NCBI GenBank assembly: GCA_019022495.1
Contig: JAFEKR010000058.1
Span: 124,001 to 188,000 of the forward strand
Reading direction: 5' to 3'
Origin: Epichloe hybrida
Taxonomy: Eukaryota > Ascomycota > Sordariomycetes > Hypocreales > Clavicipitaceae
DNA: 64,000 bases
This document shows positions 1-10,021 of this stretch, one piece after another (position 1 is the first letter of the stretch; each line of letters opens with the position of its first letter). The notes beneath the pieces were generated by a model. The model was not told where the DNA came from. It ran no database searches and was given only the letters and a program-made list of their open reading frames with translations. The position numbers were made by a program, and so were the translations under genes.

Positions 1-26
1 GGTACGGCTAAGAAGGCGTAGCACAG

Positions 27-188
27 AGGTTCACTGAGGATGAAAGAGCCGTCAGAAACGACATGCCACGCTGGCCGGCAGAACAGGCATTGCGCTGGAG
101 TTTGCTCCGGAACCTCCCATCTAATGACAGGACCTGCCCACACTGTACCCTGGAATGGATTCTCGACTGTTCACCTGATTCTAATTGA
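27..188 (+). CDS. possible 3'-terminal exon of a gene cut by the window edge
   Basis: A branch-like CTAAG followed by a CAG acceptor at 24-26 opens a frame that runs from 27 to a TGA at 186-188 (53 codons). It contains a CPHC pair (C-x2-C) and looks more like protein than the flanking DNA. No family is recognised. It may be the last exon of a plus-strand gene that begins before the window, a gene relic, or a chance open frame. Confidence 0.2.
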   Translation, partial: RFTEDERAVRNDMPRWPAEQALRWSLLRNLPSNDRTCPHCTLEWILDCSPDSN

Positions 189-871
189 GACGCTTAGTTA
201 TACGCCGGAACGATAGGCACCCTAACGCCGTATCTGGACGGCCTAGACTACTTCTTGCACAGGTTCTCCTACGGGCGCTACGCGTGATGTAAGCGGACGA
301 GTATTTATAAGAGGAGATGCTGGACGGCTTGGAGAATCCGCACGATTCACGCCGTGGCCGCGTCTTGTCGTGCAGCTCCGTTTCAAGGCAATCTCATAGG
401 CGACATTTGCAGTGTAGATAATAACTCGTTCGCCTACCACGGCGAGCATGTGGCGATTCGACTTTTCAAGCAGAGGAGCCAGCCGTGACTCGGCTTCGCC
501 CGGAGGAGGGAGTATTGCTATTCGTGCGGCTGCCCCACCTATGCCCCATTTGTTACAATATGGAGGTCAAGGTTATGGATATGGGAATTCAAAAAAAAAA
601 AAACCTTATCTCTTCGGTTCAGAGCTCGTTTCCCCCCCCCCCCCGGTGCAAGGTTGGTTCATCAATAATAATTATTACATGAAGGGGCAGTTCCCGCGTA
701 CGCACCACGTTTCTTGCCTACACACTCGGGTTCAACTAAAAGAATTTTGAGAAAAGAAACCACGCCAAGGCGGAGGAGGTCAGTCACCGACGAAAGCCTC
801 AACCGCTCAATTCTCTCTCGGAACACGCTTGTCGGAGAAAAGCAGAAAGGCAGGACCTTTGCTCAGTCAGG
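189..871. other. intergenic region upstream of the AIG2-like gene
   Basis: No convincing gene. It holds a poly-A run near 591-603 and a poly-C run near 632-644, both typical of the homopolymers scattered through intergenic DNA here. The last 100 bases are presumably the promoter and leader of the gene at 872. Confidence 0.5.
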
Positions 872-1547
872 ATGAGTGGAGAAGGCAGCGCGTTCGTATA
901 TGGTGAAGAATAATTCCAATCAGCCGCACGTTCGTTCTACGGGCATGACTAACATTCCAGTAGGCACGCTGGTAAGGATACGGGGCAACAACACTTGACA
1001 TGTGCCAATTGACCACGGAGCTAACGAGACATGCAGATGGCCCGAGAAATCTTCTTCAGCGTCTGCTACAACGACGAGTCTCCCCCGGAGGTCATCCGTG
1101 ATTTGCACACTTTCACGCCCGCAGTTCTTCGAGACTTCTGCCGTCATCGTGTAAAGTTCGCCGATTACCCGGGTGCTGTTCCTGAAGCTGGGCACCAAAT
1201 CAAGGGCGTCCTTGTGACGGGTTTGACCGATGCCAATATCGAAAAGCTGGATTACTTCGAGGGCTCCGAGTATGAACGACGTAGAGTCCAAGTGCAGGTG
1301 CTTGAGAAAGTGGGAGACGACGAGGTTCCAGGAGAGGAGGCCAGCACGTTCGTCTATGTTTTCCTCAAAGCAGACGACCTGGAGAAGCGAGAATGGGACT
1401 TTGAGGAATTCCGACGCGATAAGATGTCCATTTGGACGAGAAGAGGTTTGGGGGCTTATGGTTTGTTCTTGCGTCGCCATCTCCTTTGCTACCATTTCTA
1501 ACAAATTGTGCCTAGATGAAAATGACGGGAGCAGCAATAAACACTGA
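872..1547 (+). CDS. AIG2-like gamma-glutamylcyclotransferase family protein
   Basis: Spliced model: exons 872-902, 964-971, 1037-1460 and 1516-1547, giving 164 residues. The family (AIG2/GGCT fold) acts on gamma-glutamyl peptides or amines; the substrate here is unknown. Splicing creates the family signature FVYGTLM at residues 8-14, where YGTL is the substrate-binding loop. Further on come the family-typical HRVKFADYPG and FEGSEYERR stretches and the C-terminal EWDFEEF. Introns 1 and 2 carry perfect CTAAC branch sites. Exon 2 is only 8 nt and uses a TAG acceptor at 961-963; the CAG three bases earlier would insert an extra valine into the motif. The last intron (1461-1515) changes the C-terminus and ends the protein at 1547, instead of reading through to a stop at 1499-1501. 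It stands alone on its strand with no operon-like neighbours. Confidence 0.85.
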
Positions 1548-4123
1548 AGTTTGATAGAGATCGTATCGGAGATGGTGGTGAGAAATGCAATGCTGGCTTG
1601 GACTTGTCTTATCGTGTCGCAAGCACTCAAAACTGCTTCTTTAGGTGCAAAGAATCGGGGTGCGGCAGAATAGATGGCTATTTTTAGCATGCACCATGAT
1701 GAAGGGGATGACCGGAAGGCCACCAGAAAAAAGATACAAGAGGAGTATTCCACGATTGGCCAATTCAGCTGCTTTTTCATGAACTTGTCCGCTCTTCCCA
1801 CAAAAAAAAGGACAGCAGGGTGGAATGCCTCGCCTAGACGGAGAATCTTGATTGACCAAGATATATTCGTGATCCACCGAAGATTTCCTACGCGGTCTCG
1901 GGGGACGTGAACGTGGAAGAAAAAGATCACAGAGACAGTGTCATTTTTCATCCGGTGTCATGTTTGAGAGCCCAAGCGGTCCAGTCGTACACACATTTCT
2001 GGCCACGATAGATTCGTTTTTAGTTTTCGACTCTTCATATTTCTTTTTAGGACCTCCTCTCTTCAACACGTTGGCCGTCTGATGTGTCCGACCCGTCCTC
2101 GCCTGCTCACTCACCGCTTCGATCCGACCAGCGGTTACATGCTTTTGGCTGCCCAACAAGCTACGCGCGCACAAGCACTGATCTGACGACACGTGCGCAA
2201 CCACATAAAACAAGACGTGGTCATGGAATTGTCCAAATGCAAAGATGTCATGTTGCAGTGTGGAATTACAAATGTTCCGTTTCTCTGGAAGGAAACAGGG
2301 AGACAAGGGCTCGCACATCATCGATATGCGGAAACCCCATCAATGAATCCTTGAGAATGCGGCTCCAGGAGATGCATTGCATTAATGCGAAGGGACATGG
2401 TACGAAAAAGGAAACTTGATCGGGGAAAGACTCGACTTGAAACTTTGGCCTGGTTTCACGAAAGCGCCTGGTCGCGAGCCCCCCCCCCCCCCCCACTCGT
2501 GTGTCCTCCGGTCCCTTTGACTGTGAATGCACAGACCAACTTGAGCAGGGGTTTGAACAAATTGACTGGTTTGAATGGCAAAGGCTCTCGTGACCCCTGC
2601 ATAACTAGTATATTCTCTATTCGATATTCGATATTCGATGTGCGCGAAGAAAGCAGGATTCATTCATGTTGGGGAAGACAATCCTATGGTGACTGCTGGG
2701 TGATGCCAGAGTATGCCAGAGTCCGTTTGCTCGACGGCAGGGAGGGTTCTGGGCTGCCTCCTGTGTCAGCTCGGTGTCAAATCAATAGTCAACGTCGGTG
2801 ACGACTTGCTCACAACAATCTGAAAAAAAGCACTCCGTAGTAGTGCCGTGTCGCCGTGGGTGTGACCTGATGATGATGCGTTCCTCGAGGCTGCTGCATC
2901 TGGTATCTGCGAGCCCCTCTTTGGATCTCAGTCGTAGACGGCTCGTGCGCCACGACACGGTATGCGCTATGTAGTAGAGCATGATTCTTTGAGCCCACAA
3001 TCCTTTCTGATTGACGACAGTGGACACACGGCTGTTTCCTTGCTTCTGTTTCTGTTTGCATGACACAGTGAAGCGACGCAAACTTGATGTTGTGAAAGAT
3101 GCAGCCACAGAAACAAATGATGGCTCACGAGTCACTGGTGTCCAACCACTATTACATACAACCTGATGGTGTGGGCATGGCGAACAGGGGGCTCCGTGTT
3201 GAAGTCGAAAGCCCCCGCATTGTCCCTGGAATTGGCCGCCCGACTGGCGATCGTGTGGCTGGCTGCCTCTGCCTCTATCTCCGTCTCTGTCTCAACCACC
3301 CCACGCAGCTGACGGGCAGCTGGCAGACAGCTGGCAGACTGGCTGGCTGGCTGGGAGCCGCCTGATTAGGCCGACGATGCAACGCTAACTTGTTGGAGGC
3401 GGCCAAACAAAGCTCTGCCCTGGGCTTTGTTCGCTTGTTGGGGTGGGGGTTGGGGGTTGGGGGACTTAAACGTCCGGTGTCTTTTTCCTCTCTGGGAGGT
3501 GACAATTGTTTGATGCAGGAAACGCGATGCGACGATTTTGCCTCGCCCGACTGGTGGCCGTGCGAGACTCTGCCATCTGACAGACGGTCATCCACTGCTG
3601 TTGACAGCAGGAGCAGGAGCAGGAGCAGGAGTAGGAGCAGGAAACAGGAACAGCAACAGGGACTCGTTCACTTCATCACTTCATCACCGAATTCGCGCGC
3701 ACGCGTGCCACGCACGGTGTTTGTTTGCTCCATGCCTGTTCCTGGCGCAGAGCCCATCGGCCGACATTGGTTTCTTTTTTTTTTTTTTTTTTTTCCCGCG
3801 ATGGGAGCCGCACGCCACTCACTTCTGGGGGGGTGGATCGGATCGGATGGGGCGATCCCATCTCGCAGGGTCCCCTTCGTCCTCCTATCAATGATCCCGT
3901 CGTCAATTTCATCCCTTCAACCCGGCCGGCGTGACGTGACCCCTGACAGATCGACCGTGCTTCACAACTCACAGGCTCACAGCTCGACCCGCCCAACGTC
4001 TTGGCCATGATTGACTGGCCAAGAATGCGCCGTCGTATCCTGTTCACTGCTGGACTGCACCCCCCCCTTCGTCTCATCCATGGAACTTTTTCGAAGCCCT
4101 CTCTGAACGCACAGCCGCTTTCA

Positions 4124-4128
4124 TATAA
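4124..4128 (+). promoter_or_regulatory. putative TATA box of the AA11 LPMO gene
   Basis: CATATAAG followed about 30-60 bases later by CT-rich, TCA-containing DNA is a normal fungal core promoter layout. If correct, the leader of the LPMO mRNA is about 650 nt before splicing. Inferred from sequence only. Confidence 0.35.
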
Positions 4129-4408
4129 GACGGGTCTGTATCCCGATCCGCGACCATCTCTCATGTTCCTCTCTCCATCTTCAGAAAGCATCAGTCTTTC
4201 TAGTCCTTTTCTTCAACGGTGGTTTTTGTCGTCGAGACAATTTACATTCACTTTTCACCACCCCCTTTTTTTTTATACTATTTTTGCCAAGGCTAGACCT
4301 TGTTTGCTTCCATTTGCTTCTCTTCAACTTCTCTGGTTTAGAAGTTTGAAGTAGGTCGGTCTCCTTGCTCGCCACCATCTCGTGTCACGAGCTCGCACTT
4401 TCATTCTT

Positions 4409-4812
4409 GTAAGTACCTCTCCCAGGACAAGTCATTTCCCGGTCGAGCAAACATTTCTCCCGGGCTTTGCTGGTCGTGGCAAATATGCCTACGTTCGCGA
4501 TGCTGTACCCCCACCACCACAAAAAAAAAAAAAAAAACAAGCTGCAGCTCGACTTCTGTCGTTTTGCTTTCATCTTGATGAGACTGATTTGGCTTTTGTC
4601 AACCTTCCAAGTACTGTAGACTAATCATGCTAGATTGTGTAGCTCACTCCTTCTTTCAAGGACGCTGTCTCAATACAGCTTGCTCGATCAGATCTATTCT
4701 CGACGGCACTGCCCTCATTCTCGCAATAGCGGACCTTGGAATCTTACGTCTGGCACGTGTAGATTGACAGTTTTCTTCTCTCTTTTCTTCTCCCCATTTT
4801 TTTCCCAACAAG
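4409..4812 (+). other. putative 5'UTR intron of the AA11 LPMO gene
   Basis: A perfect donor GTAAGT at 4409-4414, a GACTAATC branch-like sequence near 4618-4625 and a strong pyrimidine tract ending in ACAAG at 4812 lie just before the start codon at 4817. Removing 404 nt would leave a leader of roughly 250 nt. An alternative acceptor GACAG lies near 4770. Long leader introns are known for some highly expressed secreted-enzyme genes; no transcript data are available here. Confidence 0.35.
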
Positions 4813-4816
4813 GAAA

Positions 4817-6064
4817 ATGTATACCAAGACTTTTGCACTCACCGGCCTGGCCACTCTTGCCAGTGCCCACATGAAGATGGCCAACCCTGTTCCTTTCAAC
4901 CAGGCCAAACTCAACAACGGTCCCCTTGAACCAAACGGCTCCAACTTTCCCTGCAAATTCGGCGACGCATATGCTTATGCTACCGATGCCAGCAACGTAT
5001 ACGCTCAAGGGAGCACCCAGAAGCTCGAATTCATCGGTCAAGCTGTCCATGGAGGAGGTTCCTGCCAGGTCTCTGTGACGACCGATGTACAACCCACCAA
5101 GAAGTCGGTATGGAAGGTGATAAAGTCCATCGAGGGTGGCTGCCCCGCGAAGAATATGGACGGGAACGCGGGAAATAATGCAGATGCCAAGAACCCTTTT
5201 ACCTATGACTTCACGATTCCCAAAGAGCTCGCATCCGGAAACTACACCCTCGCCTGGACTTGGTTCAACAGGATCGGAAACCGAGAAATGTACATGAACT
5301 GCGCCCCGCTCACTGTCACTGGCTCTGGCGGTTCTCAGAGCTTTGTGGATGGCCTGCCTGACATGTTCGTCGCCAACGTCGGCAACGGTTGCGGAACCGT
5401 CGACAGCAAAGACGTGAAATTCCCCAATCCAGGCAAGGATGTTGATAACTTCGGGGCTGCCGGTAATGCTGCTGCCCCGACTGGAGGTTGCCAGGCTGGC
5501 AACGGTGGCAGTGGCGGTGGAAGTGGCAGTGGCAATCCTGCCTCCTCAACCTCTGGCCCTGTCTCACCATCCTCTCAGCCAACAACCCATGCCCCAGCTT
5601 CCCAGCCAACAACTGCTCCTCTTCCTGATGCTCCAAAAGACTCTTGCGCAAGTTCGGTCCCCGGTGGAGTCTTCATTCAAAGCCAGCCAAGTGGGCCAGC
5701 GCAGACCCAACCTCAGCAGACCCAACCTCAGCAGACTCAACCTCAGCAGACCGGGCCTGTTGTTGCATCTGCCAGCATTGCCAAGCCAACCCCCATTAAT
5801 GGAAGCAGCCCCGCCCCTACCGATGGTCCCGGTAATAGCGGAAGCAGCCCGTCTGGGAGCTTCTCTGCTGGCATGGCTTGCTCATCAGAGGGTGCGTGGA
5901 ATTGCATTGGCGGAACATCCTTCCAGCGTTGTGCAAGCGGCATGTGGTCTGCGGCCCAGCCTGTTGCTGCTGGCACTTCCTGCACTCCTGGTCAAGCCAG
6001 TCAACTCAAGGTGGCCGCCAAGCAAAAGCGAACTCATCGCCGCGCCATACGGTTTGCGGCCTAA
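4817..6064 (+). CDS. AA11 family lytic polysaccharide monooxygenase (chitin-active type)
   Basis: A secreted copper enzyme of 415 residues without introns. AA11 enzymes oxidatively cleave chitin chains. A signal peptide (1-17) ends so that His18 becomes the mature N-terminus, the first ligand of the copper histidine brace. His78 in VHGGGSC is the second brace ligand and Tyr159 in NREMYMNCA fits the axial tyrosine. The catalytic domain runs to about residue 215. A Gly/Ser/Pro/Thr-rich linker follows, including three QTQPQ-type repeats near 296-312. A C-terminal cysteine-containing module (about 353-392, with EGAWNCIG) resembles the X278/CBM19-like domains found on fungal AA11 proteins. The last residues are basic. 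The gene converges on KNR4. Chitin activity is inferred from the family, and the substrate could also be the fungus's own wall. Confidence 0.93.
   Translation: MYTKTFALTGLATLASAHMKMANPVPFNQAKLNNGPLEPNGSNFPCKFGDAYAYATDASNVYAQGSTQKLEFIGQAVHGGGSCQVSVTTDVQPTKKSVWKVIKSIEGGCPAKNMDGNAGNNADAKNPFTYDFTIPKELASGNYTLAWTWFNRIGNREMYMNCAPLTVTGSGGSQSFVDGLPDMFVANVGNGCGTVDSKDVKFPNPGKDVDNFGAAGNAAAPTGGCQAGNGGSGGGSGSGNPASSTSGPVSPSSQPTTHAPASQPTTAPLPDAPKDSCASSVPGGVFIQSQPSGPAQTQPQQTQPQQTQPQQTGPVVASASIAKPTPINGSSPAPTDGPGNSGSSPSGSFSAGMACSSEGAWNCIGGTSFQRCASGMWSAAQPVAAGTSCTPGQASQLKVAAKQKRTHRRAIRFAA
5702..5746 (+). repeat. 15-bp coding tandem repeat in the LPMO linker
   Basis: Three near-perfect copies of CAGACCCAACCTCAG encode the QTQPQ repeats of the linker. 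The unit length keeps the frame, so copy number can change without breaking the protein. Confidence 0.9.
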
Positions 6065-8231
6065 AAAAACATGCCCAAAAGTTAGAGCGAGAGCTCCTCG
6101 CGCCATCTCTTGTATTCGGGGCATGTGAAAGCTTGGCGAATGACGAAGCTCTGCTGGCGCTCAAGGGGAGCAACTTTAATTGTACATTCTTCTTTCCTTT
6201 TCTTATTCATGAAGCTATGGGTGGACATGTTTTGCATTGACGCAGGTCAAACACTAGGGTACCACCTTGGACAACAGAGAGACTTAATTTTGCGCTCTGT
6301 CTCATCGACGTTTAATCATATTGAATGCTTTGGTGACTCTGATGTATCTCCGTCCAATTCCGTCCAATGACACTTGCATAACGCACACAGGGATACCAGA
6401 ATGCATCATCTTTTTCTCGCAGCCCTCATGAGAGTACTCTAGAAGCAGATAAATTGGCAAGCAGACGCACCGTCGGGTTTGGGCAGTTGGCCAGTCTGAA
6501 TTTTGGAATCTCGAGGTAGGACCAGGTGCGTTTGCTCAGCGATGACGGGGATACTTTGAAAACCCATCTTGCTCGCCCACCGCTAGGTAAGGTAAAAATG
6601 ATCTTTCCCGTCCACCCCTATCTCTGCGCATTGCGGCCCCGGTAATAATCATCGTCGTTGTAGTCCGTAGTCCGTACAAATTACTTCCGTCATTATCCGA
6701 GCTGGGAACTTTGCGGCCCGTCCCGCCGAGCCAACTAGGGTCCCATTTACCCTATGTAGTGATTTATTATTAGCCCGCTGCCCCTAGTTATGTACCTTCG
6801 TGTAAAACCCACACAAGGGTCACACTGTACATAAACGAGTTCACGACGCAGCGGGGCCGATCAACAACAAATCTGTCCATGGAAGCAACAAACACCAACA
6901 CATTCATGGCCCGAAAAGTTAAAGTCAATCGACGTGAGCGCTCCTCTTTTGGTCAGAATGTGAGTCATGTACTCCCGTTATGTAGCGCGTTTTGCGCCAC
7001 ATCTGTATTTAGCTTTTCCACCACAACCGTGAGTTTGTCCGCAGAAAGCCGCTTGAGCGGCAGCCTTGATAACATGCCCTTTTACGTTGTTAGTATTGAC
7101 ACATTTCTTGGTCCGGTCAGTTCCCAAAGATCGGTCAAACAACAGTCAGAAAGTCGTCCTCCTACACCGTCATCAGCAAGCCACAAAGGAGCAGTGGGTG
7201 AAAATCACAGTACGACGTCAGATCCTTGGGTCGATATGCGCACGTTTTCCCGCACAAAGCACTATCTGGGTATGAACCGGCAGGATGATAACACTAAAAG
7301 GGGCACGCGGGCTGGTCAAACGAGACCAACGACCTGTCAATGTAAAAAACATACCCCGAGAAAGACAAAACATGCTACAGAGTAAAGAATGACGAATACA
7401 ACGGGGCAAAGGTAGCGTTTCGCTGACACATCATGAACACAACACGGTCACTTGAGCTGAGTGATGCGAACATGTTCTTTCTGCTCACGCCAGACGCAGC
7501 GTTGCAATGCAAAGCATCAAGACCTAGTTGTCGATTCCCCAATCAATGTATTCTGTACACCCCAGGCACCACCAGACTAAGAGAAGATAAGTTTGTTAAA
7601 ATACATTTCAGTCCATGCTTTGGCTGCCAAGAACCATCGTGTTGCATTACAGCCAGTTAGGCACGAGGAACACCAAACCAGCTCGTCACCACCCGTCAAT
7701 CAAATCATCCTCCTTGAATTGCTTTTGGTAGAACCCACCCGAGTCGCTGCAGCAGGATGGAAGGAAGAGATGCGAAAATCGGCACCTTGTCTTGACGCGA
7801 CGGCGAAAAAAAAAACTTCCAATGTTTGAAAAACATGGGACGCAAGAATACCGAATGCTGGGGTGTTGTTGCTCGTGCCTCCAAATTCCGGCGCACCACA
7901 AAATTCTGTAAGACTTTGACTCCAGTCAAAGAAAGAGTCAACACGAAACAATCAGCCCGCCAGCCACTCTGCGGTTGCTCAATGCCCTAAACGCCTAAAT
8001 CTATGTATCCATGTGTGTGAGAAGAAAAGAAAAGAAGAAAAAAAAAAAAAAAAAACCATCTCGGCATCCACCATACCACTCATCAAGATCAAGCATGTAG
8101 ATGCTGCCAAGGGCGGATGCGTCAATGGAGAAGGAAGAAAATGATAAGTCGTGCCGTCGTCCCTTCAGTGTTTTGCTGCTCATGTTGACAACGAGCGTGT
8201 GCAACTCTTTCCTGAAATTGTCTCGTGTTGC
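6065..8231. other. intergenic region between convergent LPMO and KNR4 genes
   Basis: Presumably holds the 3' ends of both genes. Open frames such as 6879-7385 match nothing recognised and have poor coding character. Poly-A runs occur near 7806 and 8037-8055. No tRNA or transposon domain was found. Confidence 0.45.
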
Positions 8232-10021
8232 TCAAATCTCGATCGTCTTCATTGCATCGTCCTCCACTGTGGCAGTCTTTCCATTCATTTTGGCCGGATT
8301 CTCATTTTCCTTGTCTTTGAGCAAGTCAGACTCTGATCGGGCCAAGGTTGAGATTCGAAGCCCGTTTCTTGCCTCCTCACTCTGTCGTGGCGTCTCGACC
8401 TCGACCAGCTTGCTGGGCTCAATGGTGGCGCCTGGAATGCCGGGAATGCCGGGAATGGCGGTTTCCTCCGTAACTCTACCCAGAGGGACTTTGCCGTATC
8501 CCGCGGCTCGCATCGGGCTTGCCAGTGGTGACGACCCATTCAACCGTTGCAACGATCGACCCCTGACATCACCACTGGGTTCCACGGGGCTGCCGTAGGG
8601 AGAGGCGGAGCGGGAGCCACGGGGGGAAGGGGCCTTGCCGGCAGCCATGGACTGTCGCTTGTTGGGTGGCCGGCGCCCGTGTTTCTGGTCCATCCTCCAC
8701 CGCAGAATATTGAAATAAGCCGGTTCCACTCGCGCATCCCTGAATTCTCGCAGCTTTAGTTCGCCGCTATCCTCTTCCACAAACCATTTCCCGCTGTTGA
8801 GATCATCGGCCACCAGAGCGAGGAAGGCACCCCAGGAGCGGGCCACGACGTATTTTGTGTCGTAGTCTCGGCCGAAAAGAATGATTTGACCCCAGCGACC
8901 ATTGGGCCCAGGAGCCAAGTCGACGGCCAGGTTGTTGCCACCCCAGTCGCGGACCAAGGGGATCCATCCCGCGTGAGCATATGCTTTCTGCACACTGTTC
9001 GGCGGTACTGAGCCCTGGCGGGCTAGAAGAGTTTGGCGCCATTCGCCGTCGCCGGCAGAGGACGAAGACGAGGGTCGAGGAGGTGGCGGCTGCTTCGACG
9101 AAGATGCTTCGCTGCTGCCCCCAAAGGCTTTCGAAGGTGTGGTTGGCTTGGCAGTGGTGGTTTCCAAAAGATATTGCTCATTTACCCTTCGCCACGTTTC
9201 CCATTCCTGGGCGATTTCTTCGCAATCCATCAACATTGAACCGAAAATAATGCCCGTAGGTCGTCCTCCGCGCTCTTGACCATCATGTACCATGAGTGAC
9301 TCGCGGACATCCTGGGGCAGGGAGCAATCGAGTTGGTGCTCGAGGTCGTTCAGGTCGTTGACGGTAGCGCCTTCGCCCAATTGATCCCACAATTCGGGAT
9401 AGTTTTCCTCGGCCCATGAATCAATGCGTTGCCACGAGTATCGAACAGGAGGTGCCGGCGGGAGACCGTTTTGAAAAGGCTGCATGGGGACGTCACCGGG
9501 GCTCTGAACCTCGAACCCATCGCCTCCCTGAGCCGACTGAGAGCGCATGCCGGGCGAGTACCCTCTGGCAATGGGGCTTTGATGGCCGTTTCGAGTAGGT
9601 GAGCCACGAGCGCCGTCGTCTGAATAGGGAGAGCTGATGTCGGCGCGAGAGTCAGATGCAGTGGCGACACCTGTTAAAATGCCGTCGCGATTATTATGCA
9701 AGGGCACATGACGTCCGGTACGTTGCGGTGAATCGAATGATGAGTCTGCCAGAGTCGGGTGATTTTAGAGTCTACGTCTCGGACAGGTGTGGGAATTTTT
9801 GTGGTGAATGGAACGACGTTCAGAGCGAACGAGCGAGCGAGGACTTACGTCGATCGTTACTTGTCATGGTATGCCAGAAAGAGCGTAGGGCAGCACTAAA
9901 ACTGCTCTCGAGAGTCAGTATGATGAGGATGGAGCAAGTCGAACTGGGTTGCGGGCGCGGAGCTGGGCATGATGGGAGAAGGGACGGGGGATGTTTATCC
10001 AAAGACTTACGGGTTCGCCAT
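8232..10021 (-). CDS. KNR4: KNR4/SMI1 cell-wall assembly and signalling regulator
   Basis: Exons on the minus strand: 10021-10011, 9901-9849 and 9745-8232, giving 525 residues. Yeast Knr4/Smi1 is a scaffold that links cell-wall integrity MAP kinase signalling and calcineurin to beta-glucan synthesis and bud emergence. The first two short exons encode a conserved-looking N-terminus (FSAALRSFWHTMTSNDRH) and splice in frame to GRHVPLHNNRDG. The SMI1/SUKH-type domain spans about residues 124-339, interrupted by a Ser/Pro/Lys-rich loop near 215-255. The flanks are disordered: a Ser/Arg/Pro-rich tail, an IPGIPGIPG repeat and a charged end. Donors of both introns are perfect GTAAGT. The start ATG sits 11 nt before the first donor, so gene finders may miss it. 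Confidence 0.9.

Larger units (their letters stand above)
1548..4816. other. long intergenic region and upstream/leader region of the LPMO gene
   Basis: No coding frame here resembles a known protein. Contents: a poly-C run near 2480-2494, a short GATATTCGATATTC tandem near 2619-2640, a hexamer repeat of AGGAGC near 3609-3650, a poly-T run near 3775-3795, and a pyrimidine-rich stretch from about 4190 onward. The right end holds the putative core promoter and leader of the AA11 gene, listed separately. Confidence 0.5.

Noticed and set aside
920..1951. 343-codon minus-strand open frame
   Set aside because: It is antisense to the AIG2-like gene, which has family motifs and matching splice sites; the antisense product resembles nothing.
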